Part shown: one piece after another, positions 34,256 to 37,141 of the stretch
Layout of the letters: every line of letters starts with the position of its first letter
How positions within the stretch are numbered: the stretch's first letter is position 1
NCBI GenBank assembly: GCA_026708005.1
Contig: JAPOVR010000061.1
Span: 1 to 37,141, forward strand
Reading direction: 5' to 3'
Origin: Actinomycetes bacterium
Lineage (GTDB): Bacteria > Actinomycetota > Thermoleophilia > Gaiellales > Gaiellaceae
Length of the DNA stretch: 37,141 bases
Program-made: the position numbers and the translations under genes
The notes under the pieces: model-generated
Database searches by the model: none
Told to the model about the DNA's origin: nothing
The model's input: the letters and a program-made list of their open reading frames with translations, nothing else

Positions 34256-36088
34256 GTGGCCGCAAACGCCGTCACGCTCGAGGTTCTCCGAAGCGCATTC
34301 CACGCGATCTGCAACGAGTCGAGCGCGCTGCTCGCGCGAGTGGCCTACGCAGCCACGATCACCGAGGGGCATGACCACTCCGGGGCTCTTCTCACGCAGG
34401 AAGGCCATCTGATTGCCCACGGGCAGCGGGATCAGGCCGCGCACCTCGGCACCTTCGAAGAGTCGGTCAAGACGACGATCAAGCACGCCGAGGGCTTCAA
34501 GCAGGGCGACGTGTACGTCTTCAACGACCCGTACCTCGGCGGCACGCACCAGCCGGACATCAAGGTGATCAGGCCGATCTTCTGGGCCGGGCACCCGGCT
34601 GCGTTCGCGATCTCCTGCGGGCACTGGCCCGATGCCGGCGGGCCCGTTCCCAGCACGTTCAACCCGCGCGCAACCGAGTGCTACGCGGAAGGCCTCCGGA
34701 TCCCGCCGACCCTCCTCTACGACAGGGGCCGGCCGGTGAGATCGGCGTTCGAGCTCATCCGGTCGAACGTTCGCGTACCGGAGGAGCGAACGGCCGACCT
34801 GCTCGCGCAGGCCCAGGCGACGGAGCTGATGGAGAGGCGGCTTACGGAGTACATCGAGCGGTTCGGATGGAACGTCGTCAACGAGGCCATCACGACGCAG
34901 ATGGACAGGAGCGAGCAGCTGCTCCGGGAGGGCATCGCCGCCCTTCCCGACGGCGTCTACGAGTTCGAGGACTTCGGGGACGTGGACATCATGCACCCCG
35001 ACCAGCCTCGCATCCGCGTGGCGACGCGCCTGGTGATCGAGGGGGACCGCGTGAAGGTCGACTTCACCGAGTCCGACCCGGCGCCGCGCTCGCCCTTCGG
35101 CTTTACCCGCCCCTCCCTGCTGTCGGCGGTCTACGACGGGACCATGCACTGCTTCCCGCACCTCATTCCGCTCAACCACGGCATCACGCGCTCGATCAGC
35201 GTCATCTCGACGCCCGGCTCGTGCGTCCACGTGCTCGAGCCCCCGCCGGTGCCGGGATTCGCCTCGGGCGCCTACGAGAAGGTGGCCGCGTGCGTGATGG
35301 CCTGCTGGACGCAGGCGTTCGCGTCGGTGAACCCAAAGCGCATGCACGCCGCGACGATCAACCTCGCCAACCTCGCGCTGGGAGGCATGCACCCTGATAC
35401 GGGGCTCCCGTTCGTCTCCTACCTCTGGAATGAGGGAGGCCAGAGCGCCCGCAGCTACAAGGACGGCAACAGCTTCTAGCTCATGATCTTCATCGGCGAG
35501 GCCACGAACCAGCCGGTCGAGGTGCTCGAGCGCCTGAACCCGATGCGAGCGCTGCGGTGCGAGGCGGTCGGGACGTCATGCGGCCACGGCACGTTCCGCG
35601 GCGGCTTCGGAATCGACCGCTCCTTCGAAGCCACCGGCGACATGGTGCTGACGATCCACGGTGACCGGGCCGAGGTGACGCCGTTCGGGCTCGCCGGCGG
35701 TCTGAACGGCGGCCCGAACATGCTCGTCCTGAACCCCGGCACGGCCGGCGAGCAGGAGCTCGGCATGCACTCGGTGGGCGTCGAGATCAAGAAGGGCGAC
35801 CGGGTGCTCTACCGCTCAAACGGCGGTGGCGGCTTCGGCGCTCCCTTCGAGCGAGCCCCCGAGGCCGTCGCCAGAGACGTCAGCGATGGATACATCGACC
35901 CGACGCTGGCGCGGGAGGTCTACGGCGTCGCCCTCCTCGAGCGTTCATCTACCTACGAGGTGGATGAGGACGGAACGCGCGAGCTGCGCCGCGCGGGCCC
36001 GGCGGCCCACGAGGTTGGCTACGGCCCGGAGCAGCTCCACCCCGTCGGCAGGAACGTCACGCTCGAGACTACTCGCGCACCCACTTGA
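34256..36088 (+). pseudogene. Hydantoinase/oxoprolinase subunit B (HyuB) with an in-frame TAG
   Basis: 610 codons in one frame, starting GTG three bases after hyuA. Family motifs are SGALLTQEGHLIAHGQRDQA, GDVYVFNDPYLGGTHQPDI and, later, GTSCGHGTFRGGFGIDR and YRSNGGGGFGAPFERAPEAV. A single TAG at 35477-35479 interrupts DGNSF-x-LMIFIGEATNQPVE; many relatives carry a polar residue such as Gln at that spot, so CAG to TAG is the simplest change. The frame then continues to 36088 with no other damage. Either the gene is nonsense-inactivated, or the base is an error. Its end overlaps the amidohydrolase relic on the other strand by 20 bases. Confidence 0.85.
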
Positions 36089-36775
36089 GCGCCCAGACCT
36101 CGGGCTCCTTCAGCCAGGAGGCGGTTGGGATGTACTGCTCGGCGAACTCCTGCGCCTTGGCCAGCGCCTGTGCCTCGTCGACCCCGAGGATCTCCTGCCC
36201 CTCCATGATGACCTTTCCGTTGCAGAGCACGGTGTGGCATGAGCGGCCGGTGCCGTTGTAGATGAGTCCGACTTCGTCGCCGTGTGGACATCCATGAGAT
36301 CGCGGGCCAAGACGCCCCGCATCCCGATGTCAGTCAGCGCCCTGACCGGCGAGCCCTCCATCGTCTGGATCGTCCCGTAGTCTGACACCGTCGTCGTGCC
36401 GGTCTTCAGGCAGACGAGCAGCGATACGAGCGCCGCGTAGTAGTAGCTCCCGTCGGTCAGCGTCCCGTAGGTGTAGGAGAGGTAGCGCTCGCACCACGGC
36501 ACCACGGGTACGTCGTCGAGCAGGCCCTTGTCGTAGCAGGACTCGAGATGGATGTGGGCGTTGATGAACCCCGGCGTGACGAAGCGCTCACGGCCGTCGA
36601 TGATCTTCGTCTCTGGTCCGACCCACTCGCGCTCGAGCTCGACGTTCGGACCGATCGCGGCGATTCGATCGCCTGAGACAGCGAGGCTCGTCCCGTCGAG
36701 CAGGCGGCGTTGCGGGTCGACTGTGAGCATGAACTTCGCGTCCTTGATGTAGACGCTGGCGGGACCCTGAGCCAT
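36069..36775 (-). pseudogene. Amidohydrolase (AtzA/TrzN-like) with a large internal deletion
   Basis: The N-terminal 160 or so residues are a normal amidohydrolase start: VYIKDAKFMLTVDPQRRLLD, FVTPGFINAHIHLESCYDKG (HxH metal site), and TGTTTVSDYGTIQTMEG up to GMRGVLARDLMD. The frame then breaks near 36290, and the next frame supplies a C-terminal end, GDEVGLIYNGTGRSCHTVLC, NGKVIMEGQEILGVDEA. In the family about 200 residues carrying the other metal ligands lie between these parts, and they are missing. So the gene is internally deleted, not just frameshifted. ATG start with GAGGGGAACA upstream. Confidence 0.8.
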
Positions 36776-37141
36776 TGTTCCCCTCTCCCCTGAACCCCTC
36801 TTTGCAGGAACGCTGTTTCGCCGCGGGTGCTTTGTGACCGTACGCCGACCGTGCGTTGCTCGGACGGCGGGCGGCGGTCGCTGCGGTTGGCGCTGGCGTG
36901 GCTGTGCACGTCGAACGTAATTGGCCAGCGTGCGTGGCCGAAAGTTTCCTCACCGCAGCCGAGGGGACAGAGCACAAAGTCAGCCGCAACCCCACTTAGC
37001 AGGGCCAGCCTTCCTCGCCCGTTTACCTGAACCGCCCTCGCGCAGCAGTACGGGAGCGGATTCGGCCTCGACAACCGCTGACTCTACCTCCGCTCCCCGG
37101 GGTGTGTCTAGGCGTTGGGGCTGTCGCATTCTCGGTATTGG
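36776..37141. other. Upstream region without a supported gene
   Basis: About 365 bases upstream of the amidohydrolase relic. The minus-strand frame that covers it does not resemble any protein I know, and no tRNA or riboswitch-like structure is evident. Its 3' end on the minus strand holds the ribosome site of the amidohydrolase. Confidence 0.5.

Noticed and set aside
1..37141. CRISPR arrays, tRNA and rRNA genes
   Set aside because: No regularly spaced repeats, cloverleaf or rRNA segments were seen on either strand.

Overview
The window is GC-rich DNA from a high-GC bacterium, most likely an actinobacterium. The evidence is a CysO/CysM/Mec-type cysteine pathway, a radical SAM protein of the Rv2578c/SplB-like type with an actinobacterial LexA box, a compact RpoD-like sigma factor, and many start codons directly downstream of TAnnnT boxes (leaderless-type starts). 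Thermoleophilia would fit, but I cannot prove it from sequence alone. There are no rRNA, tRNA or CRISPR features. The length is close to a fosmid insert. Several genes carry single-base frameshifts or a lone nonsense codon, some in homopolymer runs, so sequencing error must be kept apart from true gene decay.

Layout. 1-1987: a decayed copy (A) of a two-gene cassette, a metzincin-type metalloprotease followed by a secreted/anchored protein of unknown function. 2246-8435, minus strand: a compact catabolic operon with acyl-CoA dehydrogenase, a Rid-family protein, an acyl-CoA ligase (frameshifted), a MeaB-type GTPase and a split B12-dependent acyl-CoA mutase. Its active-site residues point to a 2-hydroxyisobutyryl-CoA-like mutase, not methylmalonyl-CoA mutase. 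8613-11939: a YtcJ-like amidohydrolase, an HxlR regulator and an M20 peptidase (frameshifted).

12361-17069 looks like an accessory island: a VapBC-type toxin-antitoxin pair, a second decayed cassette copy (B) in inverted orientation to copy A, a DUF1508-like relic, a HicAB pair with its operator, and an IS481-type transposase relic.

17155-25897 is largely housekeeping: a small membrane protein, an RpoD-like sigma factor with strong hairpins behind it, a TPR protein, then a sulfur-carrier cysteine operon (rhodanese-MoeB/MoeZ-like activator, a CysO-CysM fusion, a JAMM/Mec protease), a pterin carbinolamine dehydratase and Lon with its own promoter.

25875-36775: an HxlR regulator, a CBS/DUF21 membrane protein, an MBL-fold hydrolase, a LexA-box-preceded radical SAM protein, and then a catabolic block with class II aldolase-like protein, PF04199 cyclase/formamidase-like hydrolase, hydantoinase/oxoprolinase A and B subunits, and an internally deleted amidohydrolase. 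The most interesting items are the CysO-CysM fusion beside a JAMM protease, the hydroxyacyl-CoA mutase operon, and the inverted pair of metzincin cassettes.
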